Origin: Lachnospiraceae bacterium
Lineage (GTDB): Bacteria > Bacillota > Clostridia > Lachnospirales > Lachnospiraceae
Reading direction: 5' to 3'
NCBI GenBank assembly: GCA_024403585.1
Contig: JAKSRN010000007.1
Span: 1 to 22,099 of the forward strand
DNA length: 22,099 nt
Positions 6,966 to 14,478 of the stretch are shown piece after piece. Made by a program: the position numbers and the translations under genes. The first letter of the stretch is position 1. Every line of letters begins with the position of its first letter. Below the pieces are notes generated by a model that saw nothing but the letters and a program-made list of their open reading frames with translations, had not been told where the DNA came from and did no database searches.

Positions 6966-8624
6966 TTACCCCTGCATAACAGATGCGATCACATCCCAGA
7001 CTTCCGGAGTCTCATACCCCAGTCTCCAGCATGCCACACCTGCCAGATTGTAGTTTTTGATCATCTCCACACGCAGCTTCATGGATTCCGGATCTTCCAT
7101 CCAGATACTGTAACGGGCTGTGCCGTCATCGGAAGTTCCCACATACTGTCCCACGGAAGCATCCCACTCCGGTGTGATTCCGTGTGCTGTCAGGAATTCC
7201 TGCTGTGCTGCCATGCTGAGTGCCTGTGTATCCGGTACGCTGCTTCCGTATCTCTCTACCCAGCAGCGTCCGTAGAACGGAACAGCATTGATCACATAAG
7301 CCGGATCTGCCTCCCGTAATGTATCTGTGATACCCTTCTCTGCAAAACCAGAGGATGCCACGGAGCCAATCTCCTCGCTCTGAAGAGTGTGCTCGTCATA
7401 TCCCATGATCACCAGATAGTCAACACATTTCACCTGTTCCCCTCTTCTGTAATACCAGGTATAAGTAGGAACGAAATTATCTACGGAGACCACAAGGCCT
7501 CTCTCATGCGCTGCAATACTCAGTTCTTTCAGGAACTGAAGAAACTGAGGTGCTTCCTCTTCACTGATGGTTTCCAGATCCACATTGATACCATCCATAC
7601 CGGTGTCAGCAGCGATCTGCATAAGCTGAGCAACCGCGGTAGCTCTTGCTGAGGAATCTGCAAGAACGGTCCCTGTACGAACCTCCTGTCCGTTTACATC
7701 TCCGAACATTCCCCAAACCTTCAGACCGGCTGCATGAGCAGTATTTACATAGTCTGCAGATGCGTGGGAAAGAATATTTCCGGCCTGATCCTTCAGAGAA
7801 AGCCAGGTTGGTGATATGGTATTCATTCCGGTGGTTCCTGTAATATAGTCAGCCAGATACTGGTTATTGGCTGCGGAATCGATATAATGCCATCCCATCA
7901 CTACAGGACTGTCGCTCAATACTTTCGGGAAAATAAAGCGCTCATCTGTCTGGTGTGTAATGGCCGGCTCGGCATCTGCACTCAGCAGGTTGCTTTTCAC
8001 ATATCCGATATATCCATCAGCTGTAGAAACATGACTCCATTCATCCACAGTATCCAGAAGTACCAGACTGTCTCCGGCCTCCACTTCTGTCAGGATCTCA
8101 CTCTTTCTGCCACCTCTGTATCGTACCTGTGTCTTCTTGGTCGCTGTACAGGTGGAAAGATCTGACCACTTTGTACGGATCACAACTCTGCCCGGCTCTT
8201 CCAGTGTCACAAGATCCACATCGGAATAGTCTCGGATCAGATCTGCTGAGATCCATGCATTCTCACCATCATCCAGCACAGCACCTGTGCCATCATCAGG
8301 ACTCCAGCTGCAGGTTCCACCCGGTAATGTCAGCATCAGCTGTTTTGCTGCCGCATCCCAGTAATAACCGCAATCCACATAGTCCCATACGGTTTTGTAG
8401 TTCAGATATATCTGTCCGTCTCTCACGATTCCTTTAGCGTCCAGCACTTCGTCATTCACGATCACTGCCGCCTCATCGGATGCCACCATACCATAATAAG
8501 ATAAAGCGTTCATCCTTTTACCGGAATACGAGAAATGTCCAAATCCAATTACTGCGCCCCCTCCGATCACCGCAATTGCAGCAACACACAGAATCACCGG
8601 CAGCATTGATTTCTTTTTATTCAT
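6966..8624 (-). CDS. Membrane-anchored glycoside hydrolase family 18 protein with SH3 domain
   Basis: The 552-residue protein has an N-terminal signal-anchor (about 8-28, SMLPVILCVAAIAVIGGGA), a stalk-like domain resembling the copper-amine-oxidase N-terminal repeat (about 52-101), a bacterial SH3 domain (about 163-215), and a GH18 barrel (about 235-552). The GH18 motif reads DGINVDLE (344-351) with catalytic Glu351; the Asn form is usual in the SleL/YaaH branch, which cleaves N-acetylglucosamine linkages in peptidoglycan or cortex. It lacks LysM repeats, so wall binding would rely on the SH3 and stalk domains. It is the first gene of the leftward unit with divIVA. ATG at 8624 follows GGGGGAGG. 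A wall-remodelling role at the cell surface is inferred; spore function is not proven. Confidence 0.9.
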   Translation of the reverse strand: MNKKKSMLPVILCVAAIAVIGGGAVIGFGHFSYSGKRMNALSYYGMVASDEAAVIVNDEVLDAKGIVRDGQIYLNYKTVWDYVDCGYYWDAAAKQLMLTLPGGTCSWSPDDGTGAVLDDGENAWISADLIRDYSDVDLVTLEEPGRVVIRTKWSDLSTCTATKKTQVRYRGGRKSEILTEVEAGDSLVLLDTVDEWSHVSTADGYIGYVKSNLLSADAEPAITHQTDERFIFPKVLSDSPVVMGWHYIDSAANNQYLADYITGTTGMNTISPTWLSLKDQAGNILSHASADYVNTAHAAGLKVWGMFGDVNGQEVRTGTVLADSSARATAVAQLMQIAADTGMDGINVDLETISEEEAPQFLQFLKELSIAAHERGLVVSVDNFVPTYTWYYRRGEQVKCVDYLVIMGYDEHTLQSEEIGSVASSGFAEKGITDTLREADPAYVINAVPFYGRCWVERYGSSVPDTQALSMAAQQEFLTAHGITPEWDASVGQYVGTSDDGTARYSIWMEDPESMKLRVEMIKNYNLAGVACWRLGYETPEVWDVIASVMQG

Positions 8625-8707
8625 ATATTACCTCCCCCTGATCTGAATATTTTCTCTGCAGATATTACTATCACGAGAACCATAGAATCAGGGCATATTA
8701 CCAAAAT

Positions 8708-8736
8708 ATCTTACCATAATCAGCAGTTCTGTTCAA
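8708..8736 (-). promoter_or_regulatory. Promoter of the GH18-divIVA-sua5 unit
   Basis: On the - strand TTGAAC (8736-8731) and TAAGAT (8713-8708) are 17 bases apart, about 85 bases before the GH18 start codon. Confidence 0.55.
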
Positions 8737-8780
8737 GAAAGCTCCTCTTTTTTTGTTTTCTTTTCATAAACTTTCCAGAA

Positions 8781-8889
8781 CCATGCCGCATGCCCTGGCT
8801 CGTTGCCTTCGCGAAAACGAGTTACGCTCGTTCGCGGGCAGTCGCCGGATCCATGCAAGCATGCGCCTGGCTCGTTGCCTTCGCGAAAA
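8781..8889. repeat. Two-copy direct repeat with palindromes (REP-like)
   Basis: Copies at 8781-8817 and 8851-8889 share a 24-base identical core (8794-8817 and 8866-8889) and each starts with CCATGC followed by GCATGC. The DNA between them contains an inverted repeat, ACGAG (8817-8821) against CTCGT (8827-8831), extended by GCGAA and TTCGC. GC content is higher than in the surrounding spacer. The translation on the - strand would repeat REGNEPG, but I see no coding evidence, so I read this as an interspersed palindromic element. Confidence 0.65.
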
Positions 8890-9377
8890 ATGACAACACC
8901 GGCACAGCTCTTCAGGGGACCTGCCTGTTTCTGAGCTGTGCCGGTGCTTCTTCCGGACTTTCTATTCTTTTTGATCGTGTCATCTTTTTCTGTGGTAGAG
9001 CCTCTTAGTGTCGCGGTGTGAATCAGCTTTTCCACAGTTTCCCCATGGGACGGCAAAGATCTGTCGGCATCTTTCACCGTTTAGAAAGCGGTCCCGGCAA
9101 GCCGTTTAGTTACGCTGTGTCTTTCAACAGGAAACAAAAGTTCCTCTGTCTGCCATTATAAAGGATTGTTTCAGCTTCATATGGAATCTGTCTGCGAATG
9201 CAGAAAAAATGTTCCTTAAGACATGTGCATGCTGCGGAAGATCTTCCGCAAAAAAGAAAAAAGAAAAGAAATTCCGGGTTCTGAATGTCCTCAAAAATGA
9301 ATCACCTCCATTTCCTACGGCTTTTCAGTACACATCTTTCTTGAACCCAGTATACACCATCCAGAAAAGCATGTAAA
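8885..9377 (-). ncRNA. Candidate non-coding transcript, with promoter and terminator-like hairpin
   Basis: A very good leftward promoter, TTTACA (9377-9372), 17 bases, TATACT (9354-9349), starts transcription near 9342. A 14-bp perfect stem, CACCGGCACAGCTC (8897-8910) with 8933-8946, is followed on the - strand by TTGTCATTTTT and could end a transcript of about 450 nt. The region also contains the 16-base perfect palindrome GCGGAAGATCTTCCGC (9233-9248). A GGAGGTGA sequence at about 9300-9308 resembles a ribosome binding site, but only ATT or TTG starts follow, giving frames of about 60 codons that I do not recognise. The stretch 8737-9453 otherwise holds no supported gene. Confidence 0.35.
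9349..9377 (-). promoter_or_regulatory. Strong leftward promoter divergent from mecA
   Basis: TTTACA and TATACT with exact 17-base spacing on the - strand; the -35 lies only 17 bases from the mecA -35, so the two promoters are back to back. No gene follows closely. Confidence 0.6.
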
Positions 9378-9394
9378 GAATTTTCCAAATCAAT

Positions 9395-9423
9395 TTGCGT
9401 TTCAAAGTTCTTCGGTATATAAT
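9395..9423 (+). promoter_or_regulatory. Promoter of mecA
   Basis: TTGCGT (9395-9400) and a perfect TATAAT (9418-9423) are 17 bases apart, about 30 bases before the mecA start codon. Confidence 0.6.
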
Positions 9424-9453
9424 AGTCCCATCTATTTAAACGGAGTAACGACT

Positions 9454-10230
9454 ATGAAGATTGAAAAAATCAATGACAAACAGATTCGCTGTACCCTGAC
9501 GGGTGATGATCTTTCCAGCCGTCAGATCAAACTCTCAGAACTTGCTTACGGAACAGAAAAGGCCAAAGCACTTTTCCAGGATATGATGCAGCAGGCAAAA
9601 AAAGAATTCGGTTTCGAGCCGGACAATGCACCGATCATGGTGGAAGCGATCCCAACCGCACCGGACAGCATTGTGCTGATCATTACCAAAGTGGACGATC
9701 CGGAAGAACTGGACACCAGATTCTCCCGTTTTTCAGAAGCGCTGAAAGAAGAACTCACCTCCGCTCCGGAGAAACATTTTGCCGGTGCAGATGACATACT
9801 GGATCTGTTCCGAAAGATCTGTGATGCCAAGGAAAGCAATTCCGAAGACCAGGAAACAAAAGAAACTGCCAGCGACAGCAAAGAAGAAGACAAAGAGGAT
9901 TCCGCCAAAGAGTCAGAGAAAGAGGTGACTCCTCTCAGTCTGATCCAGCTTTTCCAGTTTTCCAACCTGGATGAGGTGATCGAAGCAGCCCATGGTCTGC
10001 ATAATTTTTATAATGAATACAACTCCCTTTACAAGGATACACTGACCGGTAACTATCTGCTGGTTGTCAACCAGGACAACTGCAGTCCGGAGGATTTCAA
10101 CAAGGTCAGCAACATGCTTTCCGAGTACAGTGATTCCTGTATGTTTGCACCATCCGCGGTTGCCTTCCTCGATGAGCATACAGACTGCATCCTCCGGGGT
10201 AATGCCATTCAGACACTGAGCGAACTGTAA
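9454..10230 (+). CDS. mecA: MecA-family adaptor protein
   Basis: The 258-residue protein has the two-domain layout of MecA: an N-terminal substrate-binding domain (about 1-123, starting MKIEKINDKQIRCTLTGDDL, with FGFEPDNAPIMVEAIP and SIVLIITKV) and a C-terminal ClpC-binding domain (about 160-258, LIQLFQFSNLDEVIEAAHGL), joined by a very acidic, Ser/Lys-rich linker (about 124-158). In Bacillus MecA delivers substrates such as ComK to the ClpCP protease and promotes ClpC hexamer assembly; the substrates here are unknown. ATG at 9454 follows a CGGAG site. The gene is monocistronic, with a promoter at 9395-9423 and a terminator at 10324-10359. Confidence 0.9.
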   Translation: MKIEKINDKQIRCTLTGDDLSSRQIKLSELAYGTEKAKALFQDMMQQAKKEFGFEPDNAPIMVEAIPTAPDSIVLIITKVDDPEELDTRFSRFSEALKEELTSAPEKHFAGADDILDLFRKICDAKESNSEDQETKETASDSKEEDKEDSAKESEKEVTPLSLIQLFQFSNLDEVIEAAHGLHNFYNEYNSLYKDTLTGNYLLVVNQDNCSPEDFNKVSNMLSEYSDSCMFAPSAVAFLDEHTDCILRGNAIQTLSEL

Positions 10231-10323
10231 TAAGAACCAACCCAATGGGTACCATACAGAAAACCGTATTTCCAGTATAGGAAAGACACGGTACAGAAAA
10301 ACAACATATAGAAAAAACCGTAT

Positions 10324-10359
10324 AAAAAACAGCTGCACATTTCCGTGCAGCTGTTTTTT
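10324..10359. terminator. Bidirectional terminator between mecA and the Crh-like gene
   Basis: A 15-bp perfect stem (10324-10338 with 10345-10359) has A6 on one side and T6 on the other around the core CAGCTGCAC. It can end mecA rightward and the long valS-to-Crh unit leftward. The preceding 10231-10323 contains AAAACCGTA-like short repeats but no gene. Confidence 0.9.
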
Positions 10360-10388
10360 CCATCTTTTCTTTTTCTGATTGATCTCTG

Positions 10389-10640
10389 CTATTTGGTCAG
10401 ATACTCCACAACAGCTTCCATTGCCTCTTCTTCATCCTGACCATTTGCAATGACCGTGATCTCCTCACCATTGTCAATTCCAAGTGCCATCATACCCATA
10501 ATGCTCTTGGCATTGATTTTTTTCTTTCCACTGATGATGTGGATCTCACTCGAAAAGCGACCTGCGACCTGTACCAACATAGCGATCGGTCTTACATCTA
10601 ATCCATGTTCTACCTGCACAGTAATTGGTCGTTCAATCAT
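10389..10640 (-). CDS. crh: HPr-family protein with Asp in place of active-site His15 (Crh-like)
   Basis: With ATG 10640 the protein has 83 residues and the HPr numbering falls exactly into place: the loop normally GLHARP reads GLDVRP with Asp at position 15, while Ser46 in NAKSIMGMM is kept. HPr needs His15 to pass phosphate from enzyme I to PTS sugar permeases, so this protein should not work as a phosphocarrier. Crh of Bacillus likewise lacks His15 (Gln there), keeps Ser46 as HPr-kinase target, acts with CcpA in catabolite control, and lies directly after whiA as here. I prefer ATG 10640 (AGAGGAG upstream, 7-base gap from whiA) over GTG 10661, which overlaps whiA. The symbol rests on synteny and residues, not on proof of function. 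Confidence 0.82.
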   Translation of the reverse strand: MIERPITVQVEHGLDVRPIAMLVQVAGRFSSEIHIISGKKKINAKSIMGMMALGIDNGEEITVIANGQDEEEAMEAVVEYLTK

Positions 10641-10647
10641 CTCACTA

Positions 10648-11604
10648 CTACTCCTCTCCACGTTCTATCCTGACTTTTTCCGCGATCTCACCCAGTTTAC
10701 GCAACCGATGGTTGACACCGGATTTTCCTACGGGCGGGTCAAGATATTGTCCAAGCTCCTTTAATGATGCTTCAGGATATTTTAACCTGACTTCTGCCAT
10801 TTCGTCAAGATTCCCCGGTAATCCCTTAAGACCAATGGTCTTCTGAATATACCGGATATCTTCTAACTGGCGGACTGCCGCATTCACGGTCTTGTTAATA
10901 TTAGCGGTTTCACAATTTACCTTCCTGTTGATGCTGCCGCGCATCTCCCTGACGATCCGGACATTCTCCATCTCCAGAAGAGCAAGTCTGGCTTCCATAT
11001 AAGCCAGCAGATCCACAATCTGTGTACCCTCTTTTACATAGACAATGTGATACTTTTTCCTTGCCACCGTCTTTGCGTCGATCGTAAGGCTGCGGATCAG
11101 ATCCCGGATCTGTCCTGCATTGTATTCCGAATCACACACGATCTCAAAATGATACGATGTGTTGGGATCACTGATGGATCCAGCCGCCAGGAAGGCTCCT
11201 CTTATAAATGCTCTCTTACAGCAGGTCCTGTTCAGGATCGGATTATGTGTCAGCGGAATCTCTTCCTCCAGCTCACCATCCTTCTTGATCAGGCGCACTG
11301 CCTGAAGAATGGTAACTGCCTGACGATGATCCGCCACCACAAGGGTATACAGAACGGCCTGTTTTCCCTTTTTCCGTCTGACCTGCACCTCAATGTCTGC
11401 CTGGAACAGCCGCTTCACCATGGAAAAAAACTTTTTTGCCATGCTGCCGCTCTCAGTCCGCAGGCGGATCTGATACTCATTGCGTTCTGATATGCAGATG
11501 CTTCCGCAAAGGAGGATCATGGCTGACAGTTCGGCGATCAGGCAATGCCTTGCTGAACTCTCCTGCCTGCAGAGCTCTTCTTTTACATCTCCGGAAAATG
11601 ACAT
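10648..11604 (-). CDS. whiA: DNA-binding protein WhiA
   Basis: The 318-residue protein starts MSFSGDVKEELCRQ, the typical WhiA N-terminus, continues through a LAGLIDADG-homing-endonuclease-like domain (about residues 20-205, without the nuclease acidic residues being evident) and ends in a helix-turn-helix domain with RLKYPEASLKELGQYL and GKSGVNHRLRKL (about 265-305). WhiA regulates sporulation division in Streptomyces and influences division and chromosome segregation in Bacillus. ATG 11604 follows GGGAGGGAG. It lies 20 bases after murB and 7 before the Crh-like gene. The rapZ and yvcK genes that stand beside whiA in Bacillus are not present here. Confidence 0.96.
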   Translation of the reverse strand: MSFSGDVKEELCRQESSARHCLIAELSAMILLCGSICISERNEYQIRLRTESGSMAKKFFSMVKRLFQADIEVQVRRKKGKQAVLYTLVVADHRQAVTILQAVRLIKKDGELEEEIPLTHNPILNRTCCKRAFIRGAFLAAGSISDPNTSYHFEIVCDSEYNAGQIRDLIRSLTIDAKTVARKKYHIVYVKEGTQIVDLLAYMEARLALLEMENVRIVREMRGSINRKVNCETANINKTVNAAVRQLEDIRYIQKTIGLKGLPGNLDEMAEVRLKYPEASLKELGQYLDPPVGKSGVNHRLRKLGEIAEKVRIERGEE

Positions 11605-11624
11605 GCGGCTCCCTCCCGGGTCAA

Positions 11625-12530
11625 TTATCCAACAAACAGAACCTCTGGCTCCAGAGTTACTCCAAACTGTTCTTCCACAGTTTTCACAACATGTGCCATC
11701 AGTGCCTTTACATCAGCGGCAGTAGCCCCTCCCGCATTGATGACAAAGCCTGCATGTTTTTCAGATACTCTGGCACCGCCGATCTGGAAGCCTTTTAAGC
11801 CTGCATCCATGATCAGTTTTCCGGCAAACATTCCTTCCGGACGTTTGAAGGTACTTCCTGCACTTGGATACTCCAGTGGCTGCTTGCTGGTTCTTGCCTC
11901 TTTCAGTTCTTCATGACGCTGGCGGATCTTTTCCTGATCCCCCTCCTGAAGTTCCAGTACCAGCTCCAGAACAATGAGCTTCTCTTTTTTCATACGGCTG
12001 TCACGGTAAGTAAGTCCCATCTCCTCTCCCTTAAGAGAAAAGATCTCGCCCTTCTGGTTCATACAGAGAACTTCTTTCAGGACATCTTTCATCTCGCCGC
12101 CGTAAGCACCGGCATTCATGATCGCTCCGCCACCTGCGGTTCCCGGGATTCCGGATGCGAATTCAAAGCCGGTAAGGCTGTTTTCCAGAGCAAAACTTGC
12201 CAGTCTTGCCATTGTGATACCGGATTTTACGGTCAGATAGCAGCCCTTTCTTTTGATGGACTGGTAGTTGCGTCCGATCTGAATGATCACACCGCGAAAA
12301 CCTTCATCACTGACAAGCAGGTTGCTGCCATTGCCAAGAATGAAGAATGGCACCTGCTCTTTATTCAGAAGCCGCAGGATATCCTGCAGTTCCTCTTTTG
12401 TAGCCGGTGTTACAAAATAGTCAGCATTTCCACCGATTCTGAAGGTGGTATGGTTCTTCATCGGCTCGTTGACTTTGACATTTTCCTGACCGGTGATCCC
12501 GCAAAGGGATTCGTATAATCTTTCTGCCAT
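11625..12530 (-). CDS. murB: UDP-N-acetylenolpyruvoylglucosamine reductase
   Basis: MurB reduces UDP-GlcNAc-enolpyruvate to UDP-MurNAc with NADPH and FAD, the second committed step of peptidoglycan precursor synthesis. From ATG 12530 the protein has 301 residues. Visible are the FAD-binding segments TTFRIGGNADYFV and ILGNGSNLLVSD, the GTAGGGAIMNAGAYGGE stretch, the catalytic serine region YPSAGSTFKRP, and the C-terminal glutamate in LEPEVLFVG. The short form with YRDSR and no long insertion fits the Gram-positive type. ATG 12530 comes one base after the Nudix stop, which suggests coupled translation; an upstream GTG at 12542 overlaps the Nudix gene and its GAGG is too close. Confidence 0.96.
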   Translation of the reverse strand: MAERLYESLCGITGQENVKVNEPMKNHTTFRIGGNADYFVTPATKEELQDILRLLNKEQVPFFILGNGSNLLVSDEGFRGVIIQIGRNYQSIKRKGCYLTVKSGITMARLASFALENSLTGFEFASGIPGTAGGGAIMNAGAYGGEMKDVLKEVLCMNQKGEIFSLKGEEMGLTYRDSRMKKEKLIVLELVLELQEGDQEKIRQRHEELKEARTSKQPLEYPSAGSTFKRPEGMFAGKLIMDAGLKGFQIGGARVSEKHAGFVINAGGATAADVKALMAHVVKTVEEQFGVTLEPEVLFVG

Positions 12531-12531
12531 A

Positions 12532-13020
12532 TTATTTTTCACACCTCAGTTCTTTTTCTATCAATTCATCTCCATGGTACACAAGCTTCAGGGTAAAGAA
12601 TGGTGCATCCTCGATCAGGAGTTTCAGGAAGATCCTGTCTCCCTCCCAGAGGTTGAGATCCATAACCTTCTCTTTGGAAACCCACTCCAGATGTCCTTCG
12701 TTGCAGGAAGAGAGGGCTGCTTCATCAACACTGGCTTCAAACCCATCCGCTGTATAGAGGAACATATACTCATAGCCCCATTCATCAGAGACAAAAGTAA
12801 CGATGCCTCTCAGGGAATAGGACGTCAGCTTAAGGCCGGTTTCTTCCTTCACCTCCCGGATCAGACATTCGTCCGGACTTTCTGCCTCATGGAAATGACC
12901 GCCCACGCCGATCCATTTTCCGGCGTTGGCATCATGCTTCTTGGAAACTCTGTGCAGCATCAGATACTGATCGTCTTTCTCGATGTAACACAGAGTCGTA
13001 AGAATCTTACTGTCGCTCAT
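12532..13020 (-). CDS. Nudix hydrolase (MutT/8-oxo-dGTP-type)
   Basis: The 162-residue protein carries a complete Nudix box at about residues 41-63: Gly, Glu46, REVKEETGL, matching G-x5-E-x7-REUxEExGU. The catalytic and metal-binding glutamates are present. These enzymes hydrolyse nucleoside diphosphates linked to another moiety; the N-terminal LTTLCYIEKDDQYLMLHR and the WIGVGGHFHEAES block resemble the 8-oxo-dGTP diphosphatase group, but the substrate is uncertain. In Bacillus a Nudix gene (yvcI) also heads the whiA cluster. The start ATG 13020 follows AAGGTGG, 12 bases after the TPR gene, and its end almost touches murB. Confidence 0.92.
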   Translation of the reverse strand: MSDSKILTTLCYIEKDDQYLMLHRVSKKHDANAGKWIGVGGHFHEAESPDECLIREVKEETGLKLTSYSLRGIVTFVSDEWGYEYMFLYTADGFEASVDEAALSSCNEGHLEWVSKEKVMDLNLWEGDRIFLKLLIEDAPFFTLKLVYHGDELIEKELRCEK

Positions 13021-13032
13021 CTTTCGTCCACC

Positions 13033-14478
13033 TTACTGTTCCTCAACGATCGGATTATCGTAGGAACCAGAGTAACCGGAATTCAAAAGATTGATATACT
13101 GCTGCGCAACAATGGCTCTTCTTGTATCCGGATAGTTGGCGATGATCTCGTTAAATGCTGCAATGGCCTTCTCTGTATCTCCGCCAAGACGGCAGGAGTG
13201 TGCCAGATAAGTCAGAACGTTGTAGTCCTGTGAGTTGATCTGGCGGGCCTTCTCCAGCACCTGCACAGCCTGGGAATACAGTCCCTGGTTGTAGAAATCC
13301 ACGCCCTGTGTGAAATACTGCTGGTAAACCTGTTCTACCACTGCATTGTAGATTGCGTTGTAGAGAGTGATTCCTTCTACGGAAAGTTTGGAACTGTCGA
13401 TTCCGGAAAGCAGAGTCATGGCTCCATCGAAGTTGTTGGTCTGGTATGCCTGATTTGCCTTGATCAGATTTTCATAGAGCTTTACCTGCTCCTCTGCAGT
13501 GCTGATCTGGTTCTTGGCGGACTCTACTGTATTGTTGGAATCAGCGATCTGCCGCTCCAGTTCCTCGACTCTTTTTTCCTGCACAGAGATATTTGTGCTG
13601 TACTCCAGGATTCGCTCGTCAGCGTTGCGGTTGATCTGCTGACGTACTGCCGGTACAGCCAGCACACAGGCCAGCAGAACTCCCAGGAATACTCCGATGA
13701 TGATATTGACGGTTCCTGCGAATGCAGAGGTCTCCCGGAAGGAAACCGGCTGGATCACAGTCTGTGCCTCAGCACTTGCCATCTCCCGGTCGGAAGGAAG
13801 CTTCTCCTCCTTCTCGGTCTTCTGCCATGGAAATCTGCGACGGTTGTCCAGACTTGTGACAGTTCCTGTCTGCTCATCGATCTCCTTGAGGAATCGAAGC
13901 GTTGTGGAGTTTGTCTTATCAATCTTTGCTGCTTTTCTCAGCACCTTTCTGGCCTGCTTGTAATCCTTGTTTTTCAAAAGGATCAGAGCCAGCAGATGGT
14001 AAGCCTTGATGAGACGTGGATTCTGCCGCAGGATCTTTTTCAGCTGGATCGAAGCAATGTCCTCGTTGCCGTCTCTGCAGCAACCAAGGGCTGTGTTGTA
14101 TTTCTTGATACTGTCATTGATCTGATCCAGTTTTTCGGGATCTGCCTGCAGGTTTTCGATATATTCGGATGCAATGTTGTCATCCGGCTTGATATTTTTA
14201 CTGATGACCCATTCACTCAAAGCCGAAACGGCTTCACCGGTCTCATAGTAAACAAGTCCCAGAAGATTTCTGGCGTGGATGTTGCGCTTGTTGTATTTCA
14301 GACTCTGTCTCAGAAGACTGATGGCTCCTGACAGATCTCGGATCTGTGCCTTGTCCAGACCCTGGTTGTAAAACTGGTTGGACAGATGGCAGGCCAGCGT
14401 CTGAAGTTTCAGGTCGCTTCCGCACACCGGACAATAGGCATCTTCCGGAACGGTTGCTCCGCATTGAATACAGATCAT
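13033..14478 (-). CDS. Zinc-ribbon, TPR and coiled-coil membrane protein of unknown function
   Basis: The 481-residue protein has an N-terminal zinc ribbon (Cys3, Cys6, Cys16, Cys19: CIQC and CPVC), TPR-like helical repeats from about 25 to 205, a charged linker, one transmembrane helix (about 254-278, IIIGVFLGVLLACVLAVPAV), a coiled coil (about 285-340), and further TPRs to the end (about 340-470, with DFYNQGLYSQAVQVLEKA). The zinc ribbon and first TPRs would be cytoplasmic and the coiled coil and last TPRs outside the membrane, by inference from a single-pass topology. No name can be given; a scaffold role in envelope assembly is only suggested by the company of ltaS and murB. Its ATG overlaps the stop of the preceding 56-aa gene as ATGA. 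Confidence 0.85.
   Translation of the reverse strand: MICIQCGATVPEDAYCPVCGSDLKLQTLACHLSNQFYNQGLDKAQIRDLSGAISLLRQSLKYNKRNIHARNLLGLVYYETGEAVSALSEWVISKNIKPDDNIASEYIENLQADPEKLDQINDSIKKYNTALGCCRDGNEDIASIQLKKILRQNPRLIKAYHLLALILLKNKDYKQARKVLRKAAKIDKTNSTTLRFLKEIDEQTGTVTSLDNRRRFPWQKTEKEEKLPSDREMASAEAQTVIQPVSFRETSAFAGTVNIIIGVFLGVLLACVLAVPAVRQQINRNADERILEYSTNISVQEKRVEELERQIADSNNTVESAKNQISTAEEQVKLYENLIKANQAYQTNNFDGAMTLLSGIDSSKLSVEGITLYNAIYNAVVEQVYQQYFTQGVDFYNQGLYSQAVQVLEKARQINSQDYNVLTYLAHSCRLGGDTEKAIAAFNEIIANYPDTRRAIVAQQYINLLNSGYSGSYDNPIVEEQ

Noticed and set aside
8733..9077. 114-codon frame on the - strand covering the direct repeats
   Set aside because: The start is GTG without a ribosome binding site, it runs through a 14-bp stem hairpin, and its only pattern (REGNEPG twice) comes from the DNA repeat.
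9233..9248. 16-base perfect palindrome followed by A-rich sequence, considered as a terminator
   Set aside because: On the + strand it is followed by A, and on the - strand the T-run precedes the stem, so it fits a terminator in neither direction; an operator or RNA hairpin remains possible.
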